Below are positions 27,544 to 34,755 of a stretch of 64,000 nt of DNA, piece after piece (within the stretch, counting starts at the first letter, position 1; each line of letters opens with the position of its first letter). The position numbers and the translations under genes were made by a program. Source of the stretch: Stutzerimonas stutzeri (lineage in GTDB: Bacteria; Pseudomonadota; Gammaproteobacteria; Pseudomonadales; Pseudomonadaceae); the NCBI RefSeq assembly GCF_024448895.1, contig NZ_JAMOIC010000005.1, positions 248,001-312,000 of the forward strand. The letters run 5' to 3'. Below the pieces are notes generated by a model that was given only the letters and a program-made list of their open reading frames with translations, had not been told where the DNA came from and made no database searches.

Positions 27544-27852
27544 GAAGGCTCCATCAGGCAAAGGCGTTTTAGATGTTTGGCGAGTGAGTCGAGATCGGTC
27601 TCGGCACATCGGCGCTGAGATGAGTATGCGCCAGCGCCTGCATTAGTCTACGCAAAGCCTTGCAAGTTGCACGGTCTGTAAGCGGCTTTCCCGCACCATG
27701 CAATCACATGGCAAGCGGAGCGGCCACTCAAGTGTTTGAAAGATAACGCATGAGGCGGATCCGGGCGCTGGCATGGGGCTTGCGAATGTAGCAGAGCCAA
27801 ACGCGCGAACCGCCGCTTCCCGGCGTATCGCATCTGCATTCCCGGAGGACCC
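27544..27852. other. 309-bp divergent regulatory region between algB and the PA2169-type gene
   Basis: No gene fits here. The region must hold the algB promoter on the minus strand. On the plus strand it has a sigma-54 promoter match (27769-27784) and, 58 bp before it, a small palindrome CCATG-N6-CATGG (27696-27711) that could be an activator site. TTGCA and TGCAA motifs recur near 27659-27705. Confidence 0.6.
27769..27784 (+). promoter_or_regulatory. Sigma-54 promoter before the PA2169-type gene
   Basis: TGGCATG-N4-TTGCG matches the sigma-54 consensus TGGCAYG-N4-TTGCW at every position but the last, with GG and GC exactly 10 bp apart. It lies 69 bp before the ATG at 27853, giving a leader of about 58 nt. 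Confidence 0.75.
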
Positions 27853-28296
27853 ATGAACCAGAAAACGACTCATCTCAACGAGCTCATCGAGATCACCCGC
27901 GACGGACAGCATTTCTATCAACACGCTCTTGAGGTCGTGAAGGACGTCGAGCTGCAGCACCTATTCAGGGATATGGCGCAATCCAAGACCCACATCATCC
28001 AGGCGCTATCGGTGAAGGTTGCGGCTAATCAGGAGCAGCCGGCGCAAGGCGGCACCGCAACCGGCAAGCTGCGTGAAGTCTACGCCGACACCAAGGCACG
28101 GTTAGGTAACGCCGACGCCGTCTACATCGACCAGCTCGATCAGACCGAGGAGCGAATCCTCGCGGCGTTCGAAGATGCACTGAGCACGGCTGAGCCTGAT
28201 GTAAGGGCATTGCTGGCGATCGAATTACCCAAAATCCGAGCCTGTCATGAGCGTATCCACAAGCTGAACCATGGTGGTGCCAAGCGTGGGGATTAG
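27853..28296 (+). CDS. PA2169-family four-helix-bundle protein (DUF2383, ferritin-like)
   Basis: A 147-residue, wholly helical protein of the DUF2383/PA2169 type. It opens with LNELIEITRDGQHFYQHALEVVKDVELQHLFRDMAQ. A HII helix follows, and the protein ends with LLAIELPKIRACHERIHKLNH. The pattern of Glu, His and Asp in four helices resembles ferritin-like bundles, but I cannot confirm metal binding. Such proteins are usually induced in stress or stationary phase. GGAGG lies just before the ATG. A good sigma-54 promoter precedes it and algB is divergent. Confidence 0.85.
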   Translation: MNQKTTHLNELIEITRDGQHFYQHALEVVKDVELQHLFRDMAQSKTHIIQALSVKVAANQEQPAQGGTATGKLREVYADTKARLGNADAVYIDQLDQTEERILAAFEDALSTAEPDVRALLAIELPKIRACHERIHKLNHGGAKRGD

Positions 28297-28411
28297 TCCG
28301 TCGTGCAAATCGCCCGGCGCAATTGCAGGCATCGTGCAATATAAATTGACGAAGCCACTGAAGGTAAATCGAACTTATTGATTTAAAAGGAAAAAATAGA
28401 TACTCAGCAGC

Positions 28412-28427
28412 TGGCACGAGGCCTGCA
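28412..28427 (+). promoter_or_regulatory. Sigma-54 promoter before the 78-residue protein gene
   Basis: TGGCACG-N4-CTGCA has the -24 block perfect and the -12 block one base off TTGCA, with GG and GC 10 bp apart. It lies 50 bp before the ATG at 28477. Two TCGTGCAA copies (28301 and 28332) and a GCAATTGC palindrome (28319-28326) lie 85-110 bp upstream, in enhancer range. Confidence 0.7.
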
Positions 28428-28476
28428 ACAGTACTGACAAGACAGACATGCACTGCATGCTTAGAAGGAGTTGAGG

Positions 28477-28713
28477 ATGAATCGTCAGACACGTTTCTCA
28501 CTGGTTGGCAAAGGGTTTCTTACCGCAGCTGTAGTCACGCTGATCGTGGGCGCCGAGCAACCGATGTCGGAACCGCTCAGCCAGACACAGCACGAGTCAG
28601 CGGAACGAATCCGCATGTATGACGCTCAACCAGTAGGGATCGTGCAAACCGGGCCTACCCCGAAGACGATTGATTATGTGCAGGCGCGGTCTGAGCAACG
28701 TTGGGTTTTCTAG
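28477..28713 (+). CDS. 78-residue exported or membrane-anchored hypothetical protein
   Basis: Starts MNRQTRFSLVGKGFLTAA and has one hydrophobic segment (about residues 9-25) after a basic N-terminus, like a signal anchor or signal peptide. The rest is polar: LSQTQHESAERIRMYDAQ, then VQTGPTPKTIDYVQARSEQRW. No known domain is recognised. AAGGAG is seven bases before the ATG, and a sigma-54 promoter match is correctly placed upstream, so it is very likely a real gene. It lies between the PA2169-type gene and a DUF1328 gene, both of which are stress-type families. Confidence 0.72.
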   Translation: MNRQTRFSLVGKGFLTAAVVTLIVGAEQPMSEPLSQTQHESAERIRMYDAQPVGIVQTGPTPKTIDYVQARSEQRWVF

Positions 28714-28783
28714 TGGTATATCCGCGAGCTGATGCAGCTATCGGTCCCGCTAAAGATGTCTTGAACCGAAGAGGAGTTACACC

Positions 28784-28954
28784 ATGCTGAGTTGGGCTAT
28801 TACATTCCTGATCATTGCCATCATCGCTGCAGTTCTGGGCTTCGGTGGTATTGCTGGCACTGCGACCGGTATCGCGAAGATCCTGTTCGTCGTGTTCTTG
28901 GTGCTGTTCGTAGCATCGCTGATCTTTGGACGAGGCCGCGGTCCGCGCGTTTGA
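28784..28954 (+). CDS. DUF1328 (YtjA) family small membrane protein
   Basis: A 56-residue protein with two closely packed hydrophobic helices: about residues 1-22, with the [21 protein letters not shown] linker, and about 29-48. It ends in the basic tail FGRGRGPRV. This is the full DUF1328/YtjA pattern. The function is unknown. Family members are often induced in stress and stationary phase. GAGGAG precedes the ATG at a good distance. It is probably co-transcribed with the 78-residue gene 70 bp upstream. Confidence 0.9.
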   Translation: MLSWAITFLIIAIIAAVLGFGGIAGTATGIAKILFVVFLVLFVASLIFGRGRGPRV

Positions 28955-29416
28955 CGCTAGTGATGCCGCCCGTGAGGGCGGCTGCGACTTCATGGAAGCG
29001 ACACGGACGGGACGCCATTATTCTAGGCTTTCGCCACACGGCGGAGGCTTGCAGGACTGAGATGATTCGTTATCTACGAGTACTCATCAGCCCCCAGTAG
29101 CGGGGGAGCCAAGGGGTCGGGACGCTCTGTTGAATGGAGCGACCTAGGGGTACATGGAGTACCTCCTTAGCGGACCGGGTTCGGCGAAAGCAACCGAAGG
29201 TGGGCTGTCCACCTTCGGTCTGCAGTCTTGATATGCATCTCAGCTTTTCCCCTCCTTCTATATCTCCTGGGCTCGGTTATTCATCTCGCGCATCGAGATG
29301 TTTTCGCGTGTCGCCTGTCTGATTAGCCCCCTTATCCACCGACCGTTCCGGTCTGTTCGTGGCTGTTCTCCAGTTGCGCCGCTATCATCGCGCGCAGACT
29401 TTCATTGGAGAAAAAC
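28955..29416 (+). other. 462-bp gene-free stretch with several hairpins; candidate structured RNA
   Basis: No convincing coding frame. In order it holds a GCCGCCC/GGGCGGC stem (28964-28981), CCCCC/GGGGG (29091-29106), a GGTAC-ATGGA-GTACC hairpin (29149-29163), a perfect 11-bp hairpin (29193-29219) and a CATCTCG/CGAGATG stem with TTTT (29282-29304). About ten GGA triplets occur between 28990 and 29175. The last 100 bp should hold the promoter of the following membrane-protein gene. It could encode an RsmA/CsrA-binding small RNA, but there is no direct proof of transcription. Confidence 0.45.
29282..29304 (+). terminator. Possible intrinsic terminator in the 28955-29416 stretch
   Basis: CATCTCG (29282-29288) and CGAGATG (29294-29300) form a 7-bp stem with a 5-base loop, followed by TTTT. 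It would end a transcript coming from the hairpin-rich region upstream. Confidence 0.5.
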
Positions 29417-30646
29417 ATGCTCAACGGCCTCTGGCTGGGCTTTTTCCTGGTCGCAGCGGTAGCTGCTCTGTCGCGCTGGCTGGTGGGCGGTGACCCCGCA
29501 GTGTTCGCCGCACTGGTCGAGAGCCTGTTCGCCATGGCCAAGCTGGCTGTGGAAATCATGATCGTGCTGTTCGGCACGCTTACTCTGTGGCTCGGTTTTC
29601 TGCGCATCGCTGAAAAGGCCGGCATGATCGAAAAGCTAGCGCGCCTGCTGGGTCCGCTGTTCAGCCGGTTAATGCCTGAAGTGCCCGCCGGGCATCCAGC
29701 GCTGGGACTGATCACGCTCAATTTCGCAGCCAACGGACTGGGCCTCGACAATGCCGCTACGCCGATCGGCTTGAAGGCGATGCGGGCGCTGCAGGAGCTT
29801 AATCCCACGCCGCACATTGCCAGTAACGCTCAGATCCTTTTCCTGGTGCTCAACACTTCAGGCCTGACTCTGCTGCCAGTGACCATTTTCATGTATCGCG
29901 TGCAGCAAGGCGCAGAGGACCCCACGCTGGTTTTTTTGCCGATATTGCTGGCGACCAGCGCTTCGTCGCTGGCGGGGCTTCTTGCAGTCGCCCTGGTACA
30001 GCGCCTGCGATTCTGGGATCCGGTGGTACTCGCCTATCTCCTGCCCGGTGCGCTGCTATTGGGTGGTTTCATGGCGCTGCTGGCGGGGCTTTCGGCCACT
30101 GCGCTTTCGTCGATGTCATCATTGCTCGGCAATCTCACGCTGTTCGGCCTGATCATCGCCTTTCTGATCGTCGGGGCGCTGCGCAAGGTGCCGGTCTATG
30201 AAAGCTTCGTCGAAGGGGCCCAGGAAGGTTTCGACGTCGCCAAAAGTCTGCTTCCTTATCTGATCGCCATGCTGTGCGCCATTGGTGTGTTCCGCGCCTC
30301 CGGCGCGCTGGATTTCGGCCTGGACGGCATTCGCTGGCTGGTTGAGGTGCTTGGATGGGACACCCGTTTCGTCGATGCGCTGCCGACCGCGCTGGTCAAG
30401 CCTTTCTCGGGCAGTGCTGCGCGCGCGATGCTGATCGAGACCATGCAGGGCCAGGGTGTCGACAGCTTTCCAGCGTTGGTCGCGGCGACAGTGCAGGGCA
30501 GCACCGAGACGACCTTCTATGTGCTGGCCGTTTATTTTGGCGCGGTGGGGATCCAGCGTGCACGGCACGCGGTTGGATGCGCCCTGGCGGCAGACTTTGC
30601 CGGAATCATCGCCGCGATACTGGTGTGCTACTGGTTCTTTGGTTGA
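29417..30646 (+). CDS. Nucleoside-recognition (Gate) domain membrane protein, SpmA/SpmB-type fusion
   Basis: A 409-residue polytopic inner-membrane protein with two Gate-domain halves, like spore maturation proteins SpmA and SpmB joined in one chain. The first half has ETMIVLFGTLTLWLGFLRIAEKAG-like sequence (about residues 45-75) and NFAANGLGLDNAATPIGLKAM. The second half has PYLIAMLCAIGVFRASGALDF and LVKPFSGSAARAMLIE. Non-spore-formers keep such proteins widely, with unknown transport substrate. ATG at 29417 follows GGAG. It is convergent with the AbrB-type gene. Confidence 0.85.
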   Translation: MLNGLWLGFFLVAAVAALSRWLVGGDPAVFAALVESLFAMAKLAVEIMIVLFGTLTLWLGFLRIAEKAGMIEKLARLLGPLFSRLMPEVPAGHPALGLITLNFAANGLGLDNAATPIGLKAMRALQELNPTPHIASNAQILFLVLNTSGLTLLPVTIFMYRVQQGAEDPTLVFLPILLATSASSLAGLLAVALVQRLRFWDPVVLAYLLPGALLLGGFMALLAGLSATALSSMSSLLGNLTLFGLIIAFLIVGALRKVPVYESFVEGAQEGFDVAKSLLPYLIAMLCAIGVFRASGALDFGLDGIRWLVEVLGWDTRFVDALPTALVKPFSGSAARAMLIETMQGQGVDSFPALVAATVQGSTETTFYVLAVYFGAVGIQRARHAVGCALAADFAGIIAAILVCYWFFG

Positions 30647-30673
30647 AGCGATGCAGCCGAGCCACGGCCTTTC

Positions 30674-30702
30674 GGCAAAAAGAACCCGCCAGGCGGCGGG
30701 TT
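30674..30702 (-). terminator. Terminator of the tct-abrB operon
   Basis: On the minus strand AACCCGCC and GGCGGGTT (8-bp stem, 4-base loop) are followed by CTTTTTG. The stem overlaps the stop codon of the AbrB-type gene. Confidence 0.8.
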
Positions 30703-31723
30703 AAAGAGTGGCTCGTTGCCAGAGCCGAAACAACGGCTCGGCTAGGAACATCACCATAAACAGCCGCAGCACCTGCAGCGCCGTTACCAGCGCCACGGAC
30801 AGCTGTAACGCTTCGGCCGTCAGGCATAGCTCGGTGATACCGCCGGGCATCATGCCAAGCATCAACGAGGTCTGATCGAGCGTAGCGGCCCAGCCCAGCA
30901 TCTCGGCCAGGCCCGCTGCGGCGAGCATGGCCAATAGCGTGAACAGCAAAATTCTCAGCATGAAGCGCGGCGCGCTGCGAAAGAATGCTCGGTCGAAGTG
31001 GCAGCCCAGCGAACAGCCGATCAGCCACTGGCCAAGCTGGCCGATGCCTTCCGGCATTCCCAGATGAAGATCGAACAGTGCGCTGGCAGCAGCGCACACG
31101 GTCAACGGGCCGAGCATCCAGGGGTTTGGCTGACCGAGTCGTTTCCACAGCATTGCCAGCAACGCGCCAGCTGGCAGCAGCACGGCCAGCCATGGCCAGC
31201 TGACCGGTGCCGGTGCTGGTGCGTCAACCGGTGGCAGGCTCCAGGTGAACAGCGCAGGGATGATCAGCACCACCAGCAACAAACGCATGCTGTGTGCCGC
31301 CGCGACCATTGCCGGCTGAGCATCATGACGGTTGGCCAGGTTGACCATCTCGCTGGCGCCGCCCGGCATGCTGGAAAAGAACGCCGTGGCGCGATCCATG
31401 CCACTGCGTAGGAGAATGAAGATACCGATCAGGCTCAGCAGCAAGGTACCCAGCGCGCCGGCCAGGATCACACCGAAATGCTCGAGCACCTGCTGCAGAA
31501 CTTCACTGGTGAAATGCAGGCCGATGGCACTGGCGATCAACCACTGGCCGGTCTGCCGTCCGCGGGGGACTTCCTTGACCAGCCAGCCACTGCAGCGCAC
31601 TGCAATGACCGCCAGCAGCGAACCAACCATCCAGGGCAGCGGCCAGTTCGCCAGGCTTGCCAACCAGCCGCCGAGAGCGCCGACCAGAGGCGTCGCCCAC
31701 CATCCCGGAAGCTGGCGCGGCAT
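30701..31723 (-). CDS. AbrB-family membrane protein (ammonia monooxygenase-like)
   Basis: A 340-residue integral membrane protein with two similar halves. Each carries the AbrB/ammonia-monooxygenase-like motif around VGSLLAVIAVRCSGW and GMMPGGITELCLTAEAL. It has some ten hydrophobic helices. The name AbrB refers to a putative regulator in E. coli, but the fold is transporter-like. It ends the tctC-tctB-tctA series, one base after the tctA stop, so it is probably involved in the same tricarboxylate uptake or in efflux of a related acid. Substrate unknown. Confidence 0.84.
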   Translation of the reverse strand: MPRQLPGWWATPLVGALGGWLASLANWPLPWMVGSLLAVIAVRCSGWLVKEVPRGRQTGQWLIASAIGLHFTSEVLQQVLEHFGVILAGALGTLLLSLIGIFILLRSGMDRATAFFSSMPGGASEMVNLANRHDAQPAMVAAAHSMRLLLVVLIIPALFTWSLPPVDAPAPAPVSWPWLAVLLPAGALLAMLWKRLGQPNPWMLGPLTVCAAASALFDLHLGMPEGIGQLGQWLIGCSLGCHFDRAFFRSAPRFMLRILLFTLLAMLAAAGLAEMLGWAATLDQTSLMLGMMPGGITELCLTAEALQLSVALVTALQVLRLFMVMFLAEPLFRLWQRATL

Positions 31724-31724
31724 A

Positions 31725-33239
31725 TCAGGCCTGTGCTTCGTTCAACTTGGCGCGGCGACGCTGACGCCACCAGCGCAGACCCGGCATCGCCAGCATCAGC
31801 GCAGCCATGGCCCAGAGTATCAGCGTGATCGGGCTGCCCCAGAGAATGCCCAGCTCGCCCGCCGAGATCGACAGAGCGCGGCGCAGGTTGTCTTCCATCA
31901 TCTCGCCAAGAACGAAGCCGAGAATCAGTGACGACAACGGGAATTCCAGCTTGCGCAGCAGGTAACCGAACACCCCGAGGCCAACCATCAGCACCAGATC
32001 GAAGGTGGTGCTGTGCACCGAGTAGACGCCCACCACGCTGATCGCGGTGATTGCCGGCACCAGCACCCAGTTGGGCACGCTGAGCATCTTGGAGAACAGC
32101 CCGACCAGCGGGATGTTCATTACCAGCAGGATGACGTTGCCGATGAACAGCGAGGCGATCAGGCCCCACACAACGTCGGGCTGCTGTTCGAACAACAGCG
32201 GGCCGGGCGTGATGTTGTACAGCGTCAGCGCGCCGATCATTACCGCAGTGGTGCCCGAGCCCGGTACACCGAGGGTCAGCATGGGGATCAGCGAGCCGCA
32301 GGCAGAGGCGTTGTTGGCGGCTTCCGGAGCGGCCAGGCCACGCAGGTCGCCTTCGCCGAACTTACCGCTGTCGCCGGCCATGCGCTTTTCGCTCATGTAG
32401 GTCATGGCGCTTGCGATGGTCGCGCCGGCACCCGGCAGAGTACCGATGACGAAACCGGCCAGGGCGCTGCGCACCATGGTCCAGAAGGTGAAGCAGAACT
32501 CCTTGAAGTTGAACAGCAGACGTCCGCTGGCCTTGACCGCTTTCTGCCCACTGTGGGTCTTTTCCAGCATCAGCAGGACTTCACTGACGCTGAAGAAGCC
32601 GATCACCACGATGACGAACTGAATGCCGTCCGACAGGCTGACGCTGCCAAAGGTGAAGCGGTAGACGCCAGTGGTCGAGTCCACGCCCACGGTGGCGAGC
32701 CCGAGGCCGATCAATGCAGCCATCAGGGTTTTCACCGGTTTATCGCCGACCATGCCGCCGAGGCAGGCAATGGCGAAAATCATCAGCACGAAGTACTCCG
32801 CGGGGCCGAATGCGACGGCCCACTTCGCCAGCAGCGGGGCGAACAGCACGACGCCGCAGGTGGCGATGATGCTGCCCATGAACGAACTGACCGCCGAGAG
32901 CGACAGCGCGATGCCCGCCTTGCCCTGACGCGCCAGCGGGTAGCCGTCCAGGGTGGTCATGACCGCTGCAGCGTCGCCGGGGACGTTGAGAAGAATCGCC
33001 GAGATGCGTCCGCCGTATTCGCAACCCAGATAGACCGCCGCCAGCAGAATCAGCGCCGTTTCCGGCGGCAGACCAAGCGCAAACGCCAGCGGCAACAGCA
33101 GGGCCACACCGTTGATCGGGCCGAGACCCGGCAGCAGGCCTACGATGGTGCCGACAAAGGCACCGAACAGCGCCACCAGCAGGTTAGTCGGTCGCGTCGC
33201 GACATCGAAGCCCTGCCACAAGAAATTCAAGGTTTCCAT
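31725..33239 (-). CDS. tctA: Tripartite tricarboxylate transporter, large permease TctA
   Basis: A 504-residue inner-membrane protein with about 12 membrane segments, the main channel of the Na-coupled citrate and tricarboxylate transporter. Family signatures: LLPGLGPINGVALLLPLAFALPP-like sequence (about 35-57), YGGRISAILLNVPGDAAAVMTTLDGYP and GTLPGAGATIASAMTYMSEKR. A second GVPGSGTTAVMIGAL repeat lies near residue 320. It follows tctB by 2 bp and precedes the AbrB-type gene, so the transcript runs tctC-tctB-tctA-abrB. Confidence 0.95.
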   Translation of the reverse strand: METLNFLWQGFDVATRPTNLLVALFGAFVGTIVGLLPGLGPINGVALLLPLAFALGLPPETALILLAAVYLGCEYGGRISAILLNVPGDAAAVMTTLDGYPLARQGKAGIALSLSAVSSFMGSIIATCGVVLFAPLLAKWAVAFGPAEYFVLMIFAIACLGGMVGDKPVKTLMAALIGLGLATVGVDSTTGVYRFTFGSVSLSDGIQFVIVVIGFFSVSEVLLMLEKTHSGQKAVKASGRLLFNFKEFCFTFWTMVRSALAGFVIGTLPGAGATIASAMTYMSEKRMAGDSGKFGEGDLRGLAAPEAANNASACGSLIPMLTLGVPGSGTTAVMIGALTLYNITPGPLLFEQQPDVVWGLIASLFIGNVILLVMNIPLVGLFSKMLSVPNWVLVPAITAISVVGVYSVHSTTFDLVLMVGLGVFGYLLRKLEFPLSSLILGFVLGEMMEDNLRRALSISAGELGILWGSPITLILWAMAALMLAMPGLRWWRQRRRAKLNEAQA

Positions 33240-33241
33240 TT

Positions 33242-33685
33242 TCAGCTCTCCAGCAAGCGCAGCACGCCGAGCGGCAGTGGTACGTCAAGCGACAGGTCAA
33301 ACAGGCCGTAGAGCAACACGCCCATCAGCACGCCACTGATCAGACAGGGCACCAGGCGTCCGTTGAACAGCAGGCCCAGGGCGAACGTGGCCAGTGCAGT
33401 GGTGATCACGAAGCCGAGCACTTCGAACAGCAGCGAATAAGCCAACAGCACCAGCACGCAGAGCGCGGCGCGTCGGGCCATCGTCCAGTCGAACGCCGGT
33501 GTCGGATCGCCGTGTGGTTTGCAGAGCAGCCAGAGTGCGCCGCAGGCCATGAGGAACAGCAGCAGTAGCGGGTAAGCGCGCGGGCCGACCGGGTCGTAGG
33601 CAAAGGGAGCCTCGAAACCCCAGGCGAGCAGTGCGAGGCCGGCGCAGGCGAGCAGCCACACCGCGGCAAAGACACGAACGTACAT
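33242..33685 (-). CDS. tctB: Tripartite tricarboxylate transporter, small permease TctB
   Basis: A 147-residue protein with four hydrophobic helices, the poorly conserved small membrane subunit of Tct systems. Sequence marks are FAYDPVGPRAYPLLLLFLMA near residues 30-50 and LPLGVLRLLES at the C-terminus. Assignment rests on size, topology and position between tctC and tctA. The start at 33685 lies 61 bp after the tctC stop, with a hairpin in that gap. Confidence 0.9.
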   Translation of the reverse strand: MYVRVFAAVWLLACAGLALLAWGFEAPFAYDPVGPRAYPLLLLFLMACGALWLLCKPHGDPTPAFDWTMARRAALCVLVLLAYSLLFEVLGFVITTALATFALGLLFNGRLVPCLISGVLMGVLLYGLFDLSLDVPLPLGVLRLLES

Positions 33686-33704
33686 GGTGGTTACCTCGGG
33701 AGGG

Positions 33705-33740
33705 GCCCGCTACGGCGTACTTCTGGAAGCCGCAGCGGGC
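33705..33740 (-). other. Intercistronic hairpin between tctC and tctB
   Basis: GCCCGCTACGGC (33705-33716) pairs with GCCGCAGCGGGC (33729-33740) with one G-U wobble, a 12-bp stem and 12-base loop. No T-tract follows on the minus strand, so it is more likely an RNA-stability or processing element than a terminator. Confidence 0.65.
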
Positions 33741-33746
33741 AGGGCG

Positions 33747-34721
33747 TTACTTGACCAGGCCGAACTCGGCAGCGAGTGCCTTGTAATCGACGACCTGCTT
33801 GTTGACGAACTCCTTGAGCTCATCGCCCGTCATCGATAGAGGGAAGAGATCGCGCTGTTCGCGCAGCTTGGCGAAATCCTCATCGGCCAGCAGCGTGTCG
33901 AACTGGGTCTTCCACCAGTTGAAGTCCTCATCGCTGACTTCCGGGCCCATGTAGAAGCCGCGGATCACCGGCCAGCTGATGTCGTAGCCCTGTTCCTTTG
34001 CGGTCGGGATTTCGGACATCTTGCCCGGCAGACGATCATCGGACAGCACCGCGAGGATGCGGATCTTGCCGGCTTCGAGCTGGGGGGCGACTTCGCCCAG
34101 GCCGCTGCTGGTGACCTGAACGTGGCCGCCGAGCATGGCAGTGAGGGTTTCACCGCCGCCTTCGAAGGCGACATAACGAAGCTTTTTCGGATCCACGCCA
34201 GCGGCGCGGGCGATCAGCGCGGTCTGCATCCAGTCCTGGCCGCCGATGGTGGCGCCAGCGCCGAAGACCACGCTGCTGGGGTCTTTCTTGACTGCATCAA
34301 TCAGGTCGTCGAGGTCCTGATAGGGCGCATCTTCGCGGACCGAGATGGCGCCGTAATCGGTGCCGATGCCTGCCAGCCAACGCACGTTGGTTTCGTCATA
34401 GCGACCAAACTTGCCTTGCGCCAGGTTCAGCAGCGAGCCGCTGGAGAACGCCGTGATGGTCGCCGGATCCGAGGCGCGCTGGGCGATCACCGCGTTGTAG
34501 GCCACTGCGCCCACGCCGCCGGGCATGTAGGTCACACGCATGGGCGACTTGAGCAGACCACCGTCTTTCAGGCCGCTCTGGGCCAGCTTGCAGGTCAGGT
34601 CGAAACCGCCGCCGGGCTTGGCGGGGGCGATGCACTCGGGGCGCTTGGGTTCGGCCATCAACTGACTGGAAAGCATCAGGCAGGTCGAGAGCAGGGCGAA
34701 ACGACGCATTGCAGTTTTCAT
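33747..34721 (-). CDS. tctC: Tripartite tricarboxylate transporter, periplasmic binding protein TctC
   Basis: A 324-residue periplasmic binding protein of the Bug/TctC family. The signal peptide (about 1-23) ends in LMAEPKRPEC. The ligand region CIAPAKPGGGFDLTCKLAQSGL, the VTYMPGGVGAVAYNAV loop, and GAGATIGGQDWMQTALIARAAGV are typical of Bug proteins. It probably captures citrate or a related tricarboxylate delivered through OpdH. It is the first transporter gene after opdH, 34 bp from its stop, and is followed by a stable hairpin. Confidence 0.94.
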   Translation of the reverse strand: MKTAMRRFALLSTCLMLSSQLMAEPKRPECIAPAKPGGGFDLTCKLAQSGLKDGGLLKSPMRVTYMPGGVGAVAYNAVIAQRASDPATITAFSSGSLLNLAQGKFGRYDETNVRWLAGIGTDYGAISVREDAPYQDLDDLIDAVKKDPSSVVFGAGATIGGQDWMQTALIARAAGVDPKKLRYVAFEGGGETLTAMLGGHVQVTSSGLGEVAPQLEAGKIRILAVLSDDRLPGKMSEIPTAKEQGYDISWPVIRGFYMGPEVSDEDFNWWKTQFDTLLADEDFAKLREQRDLFPLSMTGDELKEFVNKQVVDYKALAAEFGLVK

Positions 34722-34755
34722 GTGTGTCTCCTTCTGTTTCTTATTGTGAGCGGCT

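Noticed and set aside
28370-28410. AlgU-type promoter (GAACTT near 28370) before the 78-residue gene
   Set aside because: The -35 is good, but no TCTGA or TCAAA -10 follows at 16-17 bp. The sigma-54 match nearby is far better.
32013-33311. A 432-codon plus-strand frame rich in His, Gln, Arg and Asp
   Set aside because: It is antisense to tctA, a clear 12-helix transporter. Its skewed composition is what the complement of a GC-rich membrane-protein gene gives, and it has no recognisable domain.
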